This document shows positions 1 through 8,045 of a stretch of 38,832 bases of DNA, piece by piece. The notes beneath the pieces were generated by a model, which saw only the letters and a list, made by a program, of their open reading frames with translations, searched no databases and was not told the DNA's origin. A program made the position numbers and the translations under genes. The stretch is from Oscillospiraceae bacterium (GTDB lineage: Bacteria; Bacillota; Clostridia; Oscillospirales; SIG530), in assembly GCA_015067075.1 (NCBI GenBank), contig SVND01000021.1, forward strand, positions 1-38,832, in the 5' to 3' direction. Every line of letters starts with the position of its first letter. Position 1 is the stretch's first letter.

Positions 1-245
1 CGTAGACACCTCATCCGTCAGCTAAAGCTGACACCTTCTCCTCAAGGGGAAGGCTCTTTCCACGCTGTTGTTTTCGGACAGTCGAGACGCCTGTCCAGTA
101 ACGCCCTCTCCGTCACAGCTACGCTGTGTCACCTGTCTCGCTGCGGCTCGGTCACGCTCGCGTTTTTTGCGCATCACGCCGCTTCGCTACCCTCAAGGGG
201 AAGGCAAAGAAGGGACGAACTTTGTTCGTCGTCGGCGTTTACATT
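1..245. repeat. hairpin-rich composite intergenic repeat
   Basis: This stretch has no convincing gene and is a chain of short inverted repeats. Visible hairpins are GTCAGCT-AA-AGCTGAC (about 17-32), an imperfect CCTTCTCC-TCAA-GGGGAAGG (33-53), GGACAG/CTGTCC (76-96), GTCACAGC/GCTGTGTC (112-130) and GACGAAC-TTT-GTTCGTC (213-229). The block ending CCTCAAGGGGAAGGC occurs twice (near 40-54 and 191-206), and TCCGTCA also occurs twice. Elements of the form CTCATCCGTCAG...CCCTCAAGGGGAAGG are, from general knowledge, dispersed intergenic repeats in gut Clostridia. I infer two nested or degenerate copies here. The short ORF readable through 68-277 is judged non-coding. Confidence 0.7.
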
Positions 246-261
246 TAACGTATACGAAAAA

Positions 262-864
262 TTATTCGCCGCAATAGCTTACGAAATCGGCTACTGTCTC
301 GGCGGGGTTTGCTTTTTTATTTTGTTCGGCGATCTCGTCATAATATTCAAGCTCATGTATCAGCAGGGGAATATCCTTGCCAAACTGCGTTTTGACAAAT
401 CCGCTTTCATGAAGCTCTTTCACGATAGAAATAAGTTCATCGACAAAGGCTTCGGTAATGCCCTCATATGTATCGGGATCGATCTCGTTATCGGAGAAAA
501 ACAGCTCATTTTCCGTATAATAGTAAAAGCCCTTTTCCTTGATCCAACGCTGAACGAGCTTTTGCGTGGATTTATCCTCGCCGAAAACATATTCGCAGTT
601 TTGAAGCCAAAAGGCGTAGTTCCATTTCGCCTCTTGTTCGTCGGAGGCGTCGTCTATTTGACTGCGGAAATGCGTTTCCGTGTTGTAGCCCAAGGTGACG
701 GTGGGCTCGCAAGGGTTGTCTTGAATATCGCAAACGTACAGAGAAACTGCATAAATATCGCTTTTATCCCAACTTATAATGGCTTTTTTTATTTTATCCT
801 TCAAAAATTCGTGCAGTTTGCTGCTTTGCGTGTCTTTTTTCTTTAAAAAATCCAATAAACCCAT
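262..864 (-). CDS. hypothetical cytoplasmic protein, weak DUF4303-like character
   Basis: This is a 200-residue soluble protein of unknown function. It has no signal peptide or membrane segment. It starts with a short basic helix (MGLLDFLKKK) and has an aromatic, acidic middle (WNYAFWLQNCEYVFGED, about residues 82-98). The overall look, with an N-terminal helix, a YAVSLYVCDI strand and a Trp-rich core, resembles DUF4303/immunity-like cytosolic proteins, but the match is weak and I would not assign a role. The start is well supported: AAAGGAG lies 7 nt upstream on the minus strand (plus 870-877), and a promoter with a TATAAT -10 is seen at 892-920. A longer open frame on the opposite strand (322-846) has no ribosome binding site and is its antisense shadow. 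Confidence 0.75.
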   Translation of the reverse strand: MGLLDFLKKKDTQSSKLHEFLKDKIKKAIISWDKSDIYAVSLYVCDIQDNPCEPTVTLGYNTETHFRSQIDDASDEQEAKWNYAFWLQNCEYVFGEDKSTQKLVQRWIKEKGFYYYTENELFFSDNEIDPDTYEGITEAFVDELISIVKELHESGFVKTQFGKDIPLLIHELEYYDEIAEQNKKANPAETVADFVSYCGE

Positions 865-891
865 ACAAAAACTCCTTTACTTTTTGTATTC

Positions 892-920
892 ATTATAGCA
901 TACGCTCCGCAGAAAAACAA
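892..920 (-). promoter_or_regulatory. sigma-A promoter for the hypothetical gene at 262-864
   Basis: Reading the minus strand, TTGTTT (plus 915-920) is followed after 17 nt by TATAAT (plus 892-897). This places transcription start about 20 nt before the start codon. The -35 box lies in the loop of the 901-936 hairpin. Confidence 0.55.
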
Positions 921-936
921 GCATCTGCGGAGCGTA
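901..936. terminator. strong hairpin between GH2 gene end and next promoter
   Basis: TACGCTCCGCAGA (901-913) pairs perfectly with TCTGCGGAGCGTA (924-936) around a 10-nt loop. The T-rich tail (GTTTTA) is on the plus-strand side; on the minus strand, where the GH2 gene ends at 983, the tail is only TGCTATAAT. It probably ends GH2 transcription, but the missing U-tract on that strand makes it imperfect. It also overlaps the -35 region of the next gene. Confidence 0.5.
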
Positions 937-982
937 GTTTTATGAATTTAGTCAAATTTTCTATGAAAAATCGATCATACCT

Positions 983-3718
983 TTATAAAGCTGTTAAGTA
1001 AAGCGTATCGCCGTTCCAAAAGCTTATTTTTACATCGCTTACTTTACCGCTGTCGCAGGTTATACGCAAGGTTTTTTCTTCATTCGGCTTAAGCATAAAG
1101 AAGTTTTCGCTGAGGAAAAAGCGCTGGTCCTCGTTGACTGTCTCGGCAGTTATGGGGTAGGCTGTTATGTCCGATATGTTTTTCAAAGCAATATCGGCAA
1201 AGTGGTATTTACCATTGATGCCCGTGCTGACGATGGAGGCAGAAAGCTTTGCTTTCTTTGCGCTTTCGATGGTGGGTTTGAGGTATGGACCGTTTTTAAA
1301 GTAGAGATTTTCCGTCGGAGCAAGGCGATACTTGTCGTAAAGCTCCTTGTCGGATAAAGCGTCGGTGCATTTGTTAAAATAAACGGAACGGCTTATGATG
1401 TCGCCGTCAAGCTTAACATCAGCACAAACCAAAAAGCAAGTGTTTGTGAAGCTGTCGTCAATTTGCAAAATTCCGAAATCGCATACGGGCTTAAAGGAGG
1501 CTGTATACTCCTTGAAAACAGTCATATCGGGTCTGAAAACAGTCAGGCAAAGCCGGGCATCGGAAAGATCCGTATCATTTTGATTGAAGGTCTTTACGAC
1601 CAAAGAAAGACTTTCCTTCGGCGCAAGGACTGACCATTGCTGACACCAGCATACGTTTACGGGCGCGTAGCTGTTTAAAACGGCGTAATAGCAAAGCCCT
1701 GCGTTATCATCGCCGTCCACCGTTTGACAGCCGACAGTCGGCCACGGTCTTTTGAAACCCCACGGCATAACGCCGCCGCAATAGGGGAAGTTTTCGCGCA
1801 TAGCCTGTATCATAAGCTGATAAAACTCATAAACCTGCACCTGTGACGCTTCGCAAAGTTCACCGAGTGAGCAGGCGGAGATGTCGATTATCTGCGAGTT
1901 TCTTGCCATCATGCGCGGAACTCTTTCGGGCAAAAACTCTGTAACGTGGTTGAAAAAGCTGGGAAATTGCGTGGCAAAATCGGGCGCAGTAAGATCGACG
2001 GGCTTTTTTTGAATTTCTTTTTCGCCGACAAACTTTTTCAGCGTCCTATGGCAGGGAAAGCTGTGAATGCCCGACTCCGCAAGGAATGGAAGTTGCTTAT
2101 ATCGGTGCCTGTACCACACGGGCTCCATGTCGATATAAATATGAGCGCTTCCCTTATCTGCCGTGGTGTAATAAAAAACACGGTCAGGAGCGAGCATATC
2201 CACCGTTCGCTGTATTACGAACATGGACGCGCCGTTGCCCTCGGTGTAAGGATTGAATTCGTTTCCGCCGCAAAGGATGACCAGGGAAGGATGATTTCTC
2301 GTGCGGTAAAGATTGTATGCGCATTGACATTCCAGAACATCGTGGGGAAAGCTGACGGAGCTGTCGGTGTTGGAGATATACTCATCCTGCCAGACCATTA
2401 TGCCGTACTTGTCGCAAAGCTGATAAAACAGATCCGTTTCAGGGTAGCCGCCGCCGTTCCATACGCGCAAAAGCTGTATCCCAGCATTTTTAACAAGTGC
2501 AAGACACCATTTATAGCGATCGGGGGAAATATCGTAAAGGTAATCAATGGGCATCCAATTCATACCCTTTAAAAATATCTCCTTGCCGTTTACGGAAAAC
2601 AAAAACTTGTCCCATCGGTTACGGTATTTATTGCCGCGCGTATACGAAGCTGTAAACGTGCGAACGCCGTATTTAAACGCTTGCGTGTCCATAAGCACGC
2701 CGTCAGCAAACAGCTTCACCGTAACGTCGTACAAAAACGGATCGCCCATGCCGTTGGGATACCACAGCTTCGGCTCGTTTAACGTAATATCCGTGCGGTA
2801 AAACTGCATTTCATGATAGCGCGCATCCATTCCGAGTCCGTTAAAATCAGTAAGAGGAATGCTGTTTTTAGTGTAATAAACGCGCTTACCGTTGTCGGAA
2901 AACTCTATCTCAAGCTCTACGGAGCGATCGCGCACAGCTCCTGTCAGACCGCTGTCAAAGGCTCTCGTATAGTCGTAAAGATGATCCCGTATGCCGAAAA
3001 ATTTTCTTAGCTCAGCTATGGTGCCGTCGGCGATCTCGACTTCAAAGCGAATTTCAGCGCTGTCTTTTCCGATGCTTTCGGTATACATATAGGGGCGGCT
3101 TATATGAATTTTATTTAAAAGCTCAAGCCGCACGTCGTTCCAAATGCCCAAAACGATAAAATCACCGTTGCTGGTGCTTGTATCGCGAACGATGTTCCAG
3201 GGAATTATCTCCCTGTTTTCTCCGTTTCTGTTCCAAAAATCGTAGCCGTCCTTTTTGTCAAAGTTGCAGGAGCGCACTTCGACGATTATCTCGTTTTCAC
3301 CGCAAAGATTAAGAAGGCTGTAAACGTCGGCGCACGGTCCGCCGAACATACCCTCATGCTCGCCCAAAAGCGTGCCGTTTACCCATAAGCGGCAATAATA
3401 TGCAACGCCATCAAAGCAAAGATATGCGTTGCCGTCAAAGCTTGCTCTGTCTAAATTGAACCTTTTTCTGTAGTACCATACCTTTTCGTCTACCCAGCCG
3501 TAATCCTTGCTATTCGTACCGTAATAGGGATGGGGGAGTACACCTGAGGCGGAAAGAGAATGATATACCGACGAGGGCAAGGTGCATTGATAATCAAAGG
3601 TGAGAGAGTCGACGCTGTCGCAAGCTGTATCGCGCCAGCAAAAATCCCATTTTCCGTTAAGGTCAATGTGATCGTCGTTATTTCTTTTTTCAATATAATA
3701 TGCTTGACAAAGATCCAT
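983..3718 (-). CDS. glycoside hydrolase family 2, beta-mannosidase-like
   Basis: A 911-residue GH2 enzyme expected to remove terminal beta-linked sugars (most likely mannose) from oligosaccharides in the cytoplasm, since no signal peptide is present. The order is an N-terminal sugar-binding sandwich (about 18-200; LNGKWDF, then WYYRKRF and DGVAYYCRLWVNG), immunoglobulin-like domain(s) (200-350), a TIM barrel (about 360-690) and a C-terminal beta region. The likely acid/base is Glu487 in CGGNEFNP and the likely nucleophile is Glu548 in FLAESGIHSFP; the overall form fits beta-mannosidase better than beta-galactosidase. Its start is 12 nt after the upstream DMT permease stop and has AAGGAG, so the two are co-transcribed and probably controlled by the divergent IclR protein. 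Exact substrate is inferred only. Confidence 0.88.
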   Translation of the reverse strand: MDLCQAYYIEKRNNDDHIDLNGKWDFCWRDTACDSVDSLTFDYQCTLPSSVYHSLSASGVLPHPYYGTNSKDYGWVDEKVWYYRKRFNLDRASFDGNAYLCFDGVAYYCRLWVNGTLLGEHEGMFGGPCADVYSLLNLCGENEIIVEVRSCNFDKKDGYDFWNRNGENREIIPWNIVRDTSTSNGDFIVLGIWNDVRLELLNKIHISRPYMYTESIGKDSAEIRFEVEIADGTIAELRKFFGIRDHLYDYTRAFDSGLTGAVRDRSVELEIEFSDNGKRVYYTKNSIPLTDFNGLGMDARYHEMQFYRTDITLNEPKLWYPNGMGDPFLYDVTVKLFADGVLMDTQAFKYGVRTFTASYTRGNKYRNRWDKFLFSVNGKEIFLKGMNWMPIDYLYDISPDRYKWCLALVKNAGIQLLRVWNGGGYPETDLFYQLCDKYGIMVWQDEYISNTDSSVSFPHDVLECQCAYNLYRTRNHPSLVILCGGNEFNPYTEGNGASMFVIQRTVDMLAPDRVFYYTTADKGSAHIYIDMEPVWYRHRYKQLPFLAESGIHSFPCHRTLKKFVGEKEIQKKPVDLTAPDFATQFPSFFNHVTEFLPERVPRMMARNSQIIDISACSLGELCEASQVQVYEFYQLMIQAMRENFPYCGGVMPWGFKRPWPTVGCQTVDGDDNAGLCYYAVLNSYAPVNVCWCQQWSVLAPKESLSLVVKTFNQNDTDLSDARLCLTVFRPDMTVFKEYTASFKPVCDFGILQIDDSFTNTCFLVCADVKLDGDIISRSVYFNKCTDALSDKELYDKYRLAPTENLYFKNGPYLKPTIESAKKAKLSASIVSTGINGKYHFADIALKNISDITAYPITAETVNEDQRFFLSENFFMLKPNEEKTLRITCDSGKVSDVKISFWNGDTLYLTAL

Positions 3719-3730
3719 GGCTTTTTCTCC

Positions 3731-4591
3731 TTATTTGATATTTACCAATATAATTGCGGCAACGCAAAGTAAAACGGCAAGAATGTTTTTCGCCTTGAGC
3801 TGTTCTTCCTTGTAAAAAAAGTAGGAGACCAGCCAAAGGGAAACAACGAGAATTCCCGATGTCAGAGGATATACTATCGCCGACGAAACTGTTTTTACGG
3901 CGAGCATTTGAAAAAGATTTGCTCCTGACGTTCCGATGCCTGCGAAAACGCCGAAAAGTATCAGCTTCGGACGCTTTAAAACGATGGCGGCATCATCTCT
4001 GTTTGCTTTTGTAAAGCTTAAAAAGAGAAACGCAAACAGAGCGGCAAAGAAAAAGCCCCAAATGAGGAAAATCTGTATGTCATCGGCATAAAGGGCGACG
4101 GCTTCGCGTTTTATTGAAGCGACGATGCCGTTGGAAATGCCTGAAGCCAAGGCTGTCCAAAACCATTTGAAGCTGACCTTTTTCTCAATTGGCGTGCAAA
4201 GCAAAATAGCGATGAAAAGCAGTGCCGTGCCTATGCCGATATATACGGTAAAAGCATCTCCGAAGCGGAAAATGCCGTAAAAGGATGCAATAAACATTCC
4301 TATATTACATATGAGCGTGGAATTTCCCATAGAGCCAAGGTGAAAGGCTTTGAGCAAAAGGAAAACGGTGAGCAGGTAAAAGCAACCGAAAAGCGCGGCG
4401 ATAGCCATGATGGGTGCAGGCATTATTTTTACGCCGCTGACTATAAGCAACGCCAGGGCGCTGCAAAGAACGCAGATGCCGTTTTGGACAAGGGTTATTC
4501 CCGTTGAGCTTCGTTTGACAGTTTTGCTGAATTGTTTGTTTGAAAAATTCTGCAAAAGGTAAAACAGAATAGATGCGACAAAGCAAAGCAT
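3731..4591 (-). CDS. EamA/DMT-family permease
   Basis: A 286-residue membrane protein with about ten hydrophobic segments and the internal two-fold layout of EamA drug/metabolite transporters (FGCFYLLTVFLLLKAFHLGSM at the end of the first half; YPLTSGILVVSLWLVSYFFYKE near the end of the second). DMT proteins move small metabolites, nucleotide sugars or amino acids across the membrane; the substrate cannot be read. It is the first gene of the IclR-linked transcription unit, with a perfect consensus promoter and AGGAG before the ATG, and sits directly ahead of the GH2 gene. That suggests import or export of the GH2 substrate or product, which would be unusual because oligosaccharide uptake is normally ABC- or PTS-based. 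Confidence 0.85.
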   Translation of the reverse strand: MLCFVASILFYLLQNFSNKQFSKTVKRSSTGITLVQNGICVLCSALALLIVSGVKIMPAPIMAIAALFGCFYLLTVFLLLKAFHLGSMGNSTLICNIGMFIASFYGIFRFGDAFTVYIGIGTALLFIAILLCTPIEKKVSFKWFWTALASGISNGIVASIKREAVALYADDIQIFLIWGFFFAALFAFLFLSFTKANRDDAAIVLKRPKLILFGVFAGIGTSGANLFQMLAVKTVSSAIVYPLTSGILVVSLWLVSYFFYKEEQLKAKNILAVLLCVAAIILVNIK

Positions 4592-4627
4592 TTTACTTCT
4601 CCTTTATTTAAATAAATTAATGCTAAC

Positions 4628-4656
4628 ATTATAATAAGGCAGTGTTTCCTTGTCAA
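4628..4656 (-). promoter_or_regulatory. consensus sigma-A promoter for DMT permease-GH2 operon
   Basis: On the minus strand, TTGACA (plus 4651-4656), a 17-nt spacer and TATAAT (plus 4628-4633) match the textbook sigma-A consensus at all twelve positions. A promoter this strong next to an operator palindrome implies repression as the main control. Confidence 0.9.
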
Positions 4657-4657
4657 G

Positions 4658-4678
4658 AAATTTCATATTGTGAAATTT
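4658..4678. promoter_or_regulatory. inverted-repeat operator, probable IclR-family binding site
   Basis: AAATTTCA-TATTG-TGAAATTT is a perfect 8-bp inverted repeat with a 5-nt centre. It fills the gap between the -35 boxes of two divergent promoters (4651-4656 leftward; 4681-4686 rightward). IclR proteins bind AT-rich dyads as dimers or tetramers, so the adjacent regulator is the likely ligand. This is inference from position and symmetry. Confidence 0.7.
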
Positions 4679-4680
4679 TG

Positions 4681-4709
4681 TTGAAAAAAGCACGGTTTTG
4701 TGATACAAT
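4681..4709 (+). promoter_or_regulatory. sigma-A promoter for the IclR-type regulator
   Basis: TTGAAA (4681-4686), 17 nt, then TACAAT (4704-4709) preceded by TG, an extended -10. Predicted transcription start near 4716 leaves a leader of only about 5-11 nt, so the mRNA would be almost leaderless. It also rules out the GTG at 4700 as start codon. Confidence 0.75.
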
Positions 4710-4726
4710 ATTTAAAGGTGATGAAA

Positions 4727-5491
4727 ATGATAAAATCAGTACAAAAAGCAACGATGCTTTTGTCTATCCTTGCCGACCAATATGAACAGCCCGTCTCCTT
4801 GGCGGAGCTGTCTGAAAGATCGGGGCTGAATAAATCTACCTGCTCCCATATCATGAGCACGCTCGAAAATGAGGGCTTTGCCGTGAAAATATCACATACG
4901 AGGGGATACGTATTGGGCCCTGCCGCGTACTGTCTTTCGCGCTTTGGCAGATATAAAAACAGCTTTATTTCAGTTTGCAGACCCATAATGCAATATCTGC
5001 ACAGAAATTCAGGTTATTCCGTGGTTTTGGCTGTTATTGAGGGCGATACGAAATATATTATTGACTACATTGACGATGGCACGATATTTGAAACGAAAAC
5101 GAAAATAAGGAAGGACGATATATATCGGACGGCGACGGGCAGAGCCATATTGATGAATTTATCGGAGGAGCAGAGAAACGCTATTTTTAAAAAATACGGC
5201 AAGCCGTCGCAGAGCGAGTGGCCTGAAATCCTCCATTTGCTTGATGTGTCCTCGTATACACAGCAAAAGTGCGACGATGTTTTCAAAAGCTGTATCGTTA
5301 CAAATGAAGATAACACCGTAAACCTCGGTTACGGCACGGCTTTATTCAGCGGTCATAGCTGTGTCGGTGCTATAGGCATCGCTGTAAATATACCGTGCGA
5401 AAGGGAAAAATCCTTTGGCGAGGAAGAAAATAAGATAATTAAGCTCATTGAACGGGGTGCAAAGGAAATAAACAGACGGCTTGAATGGTGA
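4727..5491 (+). CDS. IclR-family transcriptional regulator
   Basis: A 254-residue regulator. The N-terminal winged helix-turn-helix (about 1-60) contains SLAELSERSGLNKSTCSHIM and is followed by the IclR effector domain (about 70-250), with AVIEGDTKYIIDYIDD, TATGRAILMNLSEEQR and the family-typical closing GAIGIAVNIP. It probably senses a small sugar acid or aromatic-type ligand; none can be named. Three starts are possible (GTG 4700, ATG 4721, ATG 4727). ATG 4727 fits the family N-terminus (IKSVQKATMLL) and has AAAGGTG 6 nt upstream. The gene is divergent from the permease-GH2 pair and shares the palindrome at 4658-4678, so it probably controls both them and itself. Confidence 0.9.
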   Translation: MIKSVQKATMLLSILADQYEQPVSLAELSERSGLNKSTCSHIMSTLENEGFAVKISHTRGYVLGPAAYCLSRFGRYKNSFISVCRPIMQYLHRNSGYSVVLAVIEGDTKYIIDYIDDGTIFETKTKIRKDDIYRTATGRAILMNLSEEQRNAIFKKYGKPSQSEWPEILHLLDVSSYTQQKCDDVFKSCIVTNEDNTVNLGYGTALFSGHSCVGAIGIAVNIPCEREKSFGEEENKIIKLIERGAKEINRRLEW

Positions 5492-5506
5492 AATTTTAAA
5501 GAATAG

Positions 5507-5536
5507 AAAAAGCCGAGGCGATGGCCTCGGCTTTTT
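5507..5536. terminator. bidirectional rho-independent terminator
   Basis: AAAAAGCCGAGG-CGATGG-CCTCGGCTTTTT is a perfect 12-bp stem with A- and T-tracts. It lies between the convergent IclR gene and the YeiH-type gene and can serve both. Confidence 0.9.
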
Positions 5537-5550
5537 CAGATGATTAATTA

Positions 5551-6576
5551 TTACATTATTCCCATGAGCCAAACGACGAAAAGTGCCGTAAGCGTGACGA
5601 GCGTATCAATGGTTATTCCGTAAAGCATGGGAGCGAAGCCTGCCTTACGAAAGTCTGTTATGCTTGTTCCAAGTCCGATGGCGGCCAGTGCAGTTACCAT
5701 CAGAAACTTGCTTGACGTTTTCATTATGCCTGATGCTGCGGCGGGGATAAAGCCGACGCTGTTCAAGGCGGAGAGAGCGAGAAAGCCGACGATGAACCAC
5801 GGAATTATTTTAAGTATATTTACCTTTTTTCCTCCGCTTGCATTTTGAAGCTCTCTGCGTTTTATGCGAGTGCCTATGTATGCAAAAACTAAAACGGTGG
5901 GAATGATGGCAATGGTTCTGGTGAGCTTGACCATTGTTGCGAAATCACCTGCAAGCTCGGAAAAAGCATAGCCTGCGGCAACGACGCTTGCGGTGTCGTT
6001 TACAGAAGTGCCTGACCAGATGCCGTAGGCAATGTCGGACATACCCAAAAGCCTACCCATAATGGGATACAGCGCCACCATGATCATGTCAAAAATAAAC
6101 GTGGAGGACATGGCAAAGGCTATATCTTTATCATCTGCGTCGATAACGGGGGCGATGGCCGCAACGGCAGAGCCGCCGCAAATACCTGTTCCGGCGGAAA
6201 TGAGATTGCTCAGCTTCCAATTAAGCCCGAAAAGCTTTCGGATAAAATAGCCGCCGCCAAAGCACACGGCGAAAGTAAAGAGCATAACAAAAAACGTCAT
6301 TTTTCCAACGGACATTATTACGTTTACGGACAGAGATGCGCCTAAAAGGATAATGGCAAGCTTCAGAATTTTTTTAGATGTAAATTTAAGGGCGGGCTTT
6401 ATCCAAACGGGATGGAAAAAGGTGTTGATAATGGTGCCCATGAAAAGAGCGATAATAGAAGCGCCCAAAATATCACCCGGTACGATGCGTTCTATAAAAA
6501 CGGACAAGCCTGCCACGGCGAAGCAAATGGCAACGCCTGCTATAAAAATTCCACAATCTTTTATTTTTGTTCTCAT
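5551..6576 (-). CDS. YeiH-family (UPF0324) putative sulfate/anion exporter
   Basis: A 341-residue integral membrane protein with about ten hydrophobic helices. It has the family landmarks GTGICGGSAVAAIAPVI (about residues 138-154), IWSGTSVNDTASVVAAGYA (about 187-205) and the closing GLGTSITDFRKAG. The YeiH/UPF0324 family is annotated as putative sulfate exporters, a function that is weakly supported experimentally; related proteins have been linked to sulfite or taurine metabolism. Ribosome binding is weak (GGGG about 10 nt upstream), but an extended -10 (TGCTATAAT, plus 6665-6673) lies upstream. It appears to be a single-gene unit with no sulfur-metabolism neighbours. Confidence 0.87.
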   Translation of the reverse strand: MRTKIKDCGIFIAGVAICFAVAGLSVFIERIVPGDILGASIIALFMGTIINTFFHPVWIKPALKFTSKKILKLAIILLGASLSVNVIMSVGKMTFFVMLFTFAVCFGGGYFIRKLFGLNWKLSNLISAGTGICGGSAVAAIAPVIDADDKDIAFAMSSTFIFDMIMVALYPIMGRLLGMSDIAYGIWSGTSVNDTASVVAAGYAFSELAGDFATMVKLTRTIAIIPTVLVFAYIGTRIKRRELQNASGGKKVNILKIIPWFIVGFLALSALNSVGFIPAAASGIMKTSSKFLMVTALAAIGLGTSITDFRKAGFAPMLYGITIDTLVTLTALFVVWLMGIM

Positions 6577-6664
6577 TTTTGTATCCCCATTTAATTTTCT
6601 GACTATTTATTTGCAACGAAGCAGCAAAATAAAATAACTGCACGCATTTAGACTTTCTATAATT

Positions 6665-6693
6665 ATTATAGCACAAAAACAGACAGGAGTAAA
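6665..6693 (-). promoter_or_regulatory. extended -10 promoter for the YeiH-type gene
   Basis: On the minus strand, TTTACT (plus 6688-6693), 17 nt, then TGC-TATAAT (TATAAT at plus 6665-6670). The -35 box overlaps the terminator hairpin of the preceding spoIVB gene. Confidence 0.5.
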
Positions 6694-6701
6694 GACTCCT
6701 G
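6675..6701 (-). terminator. terminator after spoIVB
   Basis: CAGGAGT (plus 6684-6690) and ACTCCTG (6695-6701) form a 7-bp stem around AAAG. Read on the minus strand the hairpin is followed by TCTGTTTTTG. It lies just past the spoIVB stop codon. Confidence 0.65.
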
Positions 6702-6709
6702 CCCATTTT

Positions 6710-7915
6710 TTATGGCAATGCATTAAGCATATTTTCAATGAAAATGCCGTAGCCTTTCGTTGGATCATTTACAAAAACGTGAGTCACGGCGCCGATGAGC
6801 TTGCCGTTCTGGATAATGGGGCTGCCACTCATTCCTTGAATAATACCGCCTGTTTTCTCCAAAAGCCTTGCGTCCGTAACCTCAACGACCATATTTTTTG
6901 TCATTCGATTGCTGTTTTTGTTAACGCTTACGATGTTTACCTGATATTCCTTCGGTCCGTTTTCACCCAGCGTGCAAAGGATGCAGGCACTTCCCTCGTG
7001 TATCTCGTTGCGAAGAGCTATCTTCATGGGCTTCCCCTTCGGCAGCTTGTATCCCTCGCAAAGCTTGCCGTAAACACCGCATTCGTTGTTGTCCGACAGC
7101 GTGCCGACAGGTGCGTTTTCGTCAAAGCTTCCGATAAGCTCACCGGGCGCGCCTTTTTCACCTTTTTTTATACCGAACACATCGCATCGGACGACGTCAC
7201 CGCTTTTAAAGGGCATAAGCCGCCCCGTGTCAACGTCGCAAATGCCGTGGCCGAGTCCGGCAAAACAGCCAAGCTTTGGGCTGTAGAACGTCATCGTACC
7301 GATGCCTGCCGTGCTGTCACGCGTCCAAAGTCCGAGACGGTAATGTCCCGTGCCGTCCTCCTTGACGGGCGTGACGGTAATATCTGCTTTCTGCTCGTTT
7401 CTGCTGACGGAAAAGGTTATAGGCTTGCCGCCGCTTTCCTGTACAGACTGCAAAAGCTCGACGTCTGTAGTTATATCCTTTCCGTTGGCGGACAGGATAA
7501 CGTCGCCGAGGCGCATACCTGCATCGCGGGCGGGAGAGTAAAGAGCGCCGCCGCTTTCAAGCTCACAAATGCCGACCACCATTACACCTTCCGTTTTCAT
7601 GCGAAGCCCGAAAGCCTCGCCGCAGGGAATGAGCGTGTCCGTTGGCAAAACGGATACAGCCACGGATTTTAAAGGGAAAATACTGAGAAAGCGTGCTTTA
7701 ATATTATAAGAGCCTGAGTTTACCTCAGCAGATACAGCAGGTAATACAGTATCGCTCAGGGCGCTGACATAAGGCGTGTCAAGCTTGACCTCGTCGCCGC
7801 GGGCAAAAACGCAAGCCGTATCGGGCGTTGATGCATATGCGCCGATGTAAAAAACAGCGAAAGCAAAAACCGCCACAAATGCAAGCGTTTTAATAAATGG
7901 ATTTATTTTTGTCAT
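6710..7915 (-). CDS. spoIVB: SpoIVB-type S55 peptidase, sporulation signalling protease
   Basis: A 401-residue protein that in Bacillus is made in the forespore, crosses its membrane and triggers pro-sigma-K processing by cleaving SpoIVFA. Residues about 10-28 are a membrane anchor; a PDZ domain covers about 100-185 (SPARDAGMRLGDVILSANG); the SpoIVB peptidase domain follows. Signature stretches are GLWTRDSTAGIGTMTFYSP, GLGHGICDVDTG (His223), VTDARLL (Asp348) and TGGIIQGMSGSPIIQNGK (catalytic Ser363, by alignment to the Bacillus triad), then THVFVNDPTKGYGIFIE. The start at 7915 has AAAGG 10 nt upstream; an extension to 7999 would read through a hairpin. In Bacillus spoIVB lies beside recN and spo0A; neither is adjacent here, although a Spo0A-like gene is at 23521. 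Confidence 0.93.
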   Translation of the reverse strand: MTKINPFIKTLAFVAVFAFAVFYIGAYASTPDTACVFARGDEVKLDTPYVSALSDTVLPAVSAEVNSGSYNIKARFLSIFPLKSVAVSVLPTDTLIPCGEAFGLRMKTEGVMVVGICELESGGALYSPARDAGMRLGDVILSANGKDITTDVELLQSVQESGGKPITFSVSRNEQKADITVTPVKEDGTGHYRLGLWTRDSTAGIGTMTFYSPKLGCFAGLGHGICDVDTGRLMPFKSGDVVRCDVFGIKKGEKGAPGELIGSFDENAPVGTLSDNNECGVYGKLCEGYKLPKGKPMKIALRNEIHEGSACILCTLGENGPKEYQVNIVSVNKNSNRMTKNMVVEVTDARLLEKTGGIIQGMSGSPIIQNGKLIGAVTHVFVNDPTKGYGIFIENMLNALP

Positions 7916-7931
7916 ATAAACCGTGCCTTTC

Positions 7932-7959
7932 TGCCAAATGAAGCATTTTTCATTTGGCA
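7932..7959 (-). promoter_or_regulatory. leader hairpin before spoIVB
   Basis: TGCCAAATG (7932-7940) and CATTTGGCA (7951-7959) are a perfect 9-bp inverted repeat with a 10-nt loop, ending only 16 nt from the start codon and touching the AAAGG. It could influence translation of spoIVB or be a protein-binding site. Confidence 0.45.
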
Positions 7960-7978
7960 ACGTCCGCTTTATGCGAAC

Positions 7979-8021
7979 AATTTCATTTTGTCCGAGCAAA
8001 AGTCGATTATGAAATGAAATT
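7979..8021. repeat. AT-rich inverted repeat between divergent genes
   Basis: AATTTCATTT (7979-7988) and AAATGAAATT (8012-8021) are a perfect 10-bp inverted repeat separated by 23 nt. It sits in the gap between spoIVB and the SLOG gene; possible operator or hairpin, unknown role. Confidence 0.4.
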
Positions 8022-8045
8022 TTTTAATTTAATGGTACAAAACAT

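Noticed and set aside
1-245. possible CRISPR array
   Set aside because: The repeats are short imperfect hairpins of different sequence and spacing, without regular spacers or cas genes.
322-846. 174-codon open frame on the plus strand opposite the hypothetical gene at 262-864
   Set aside because: No ribosome binding site, no recognisable domain, and the opposite strand has a good Shine-Dalgarno and promoter; treated as antisense shadow.
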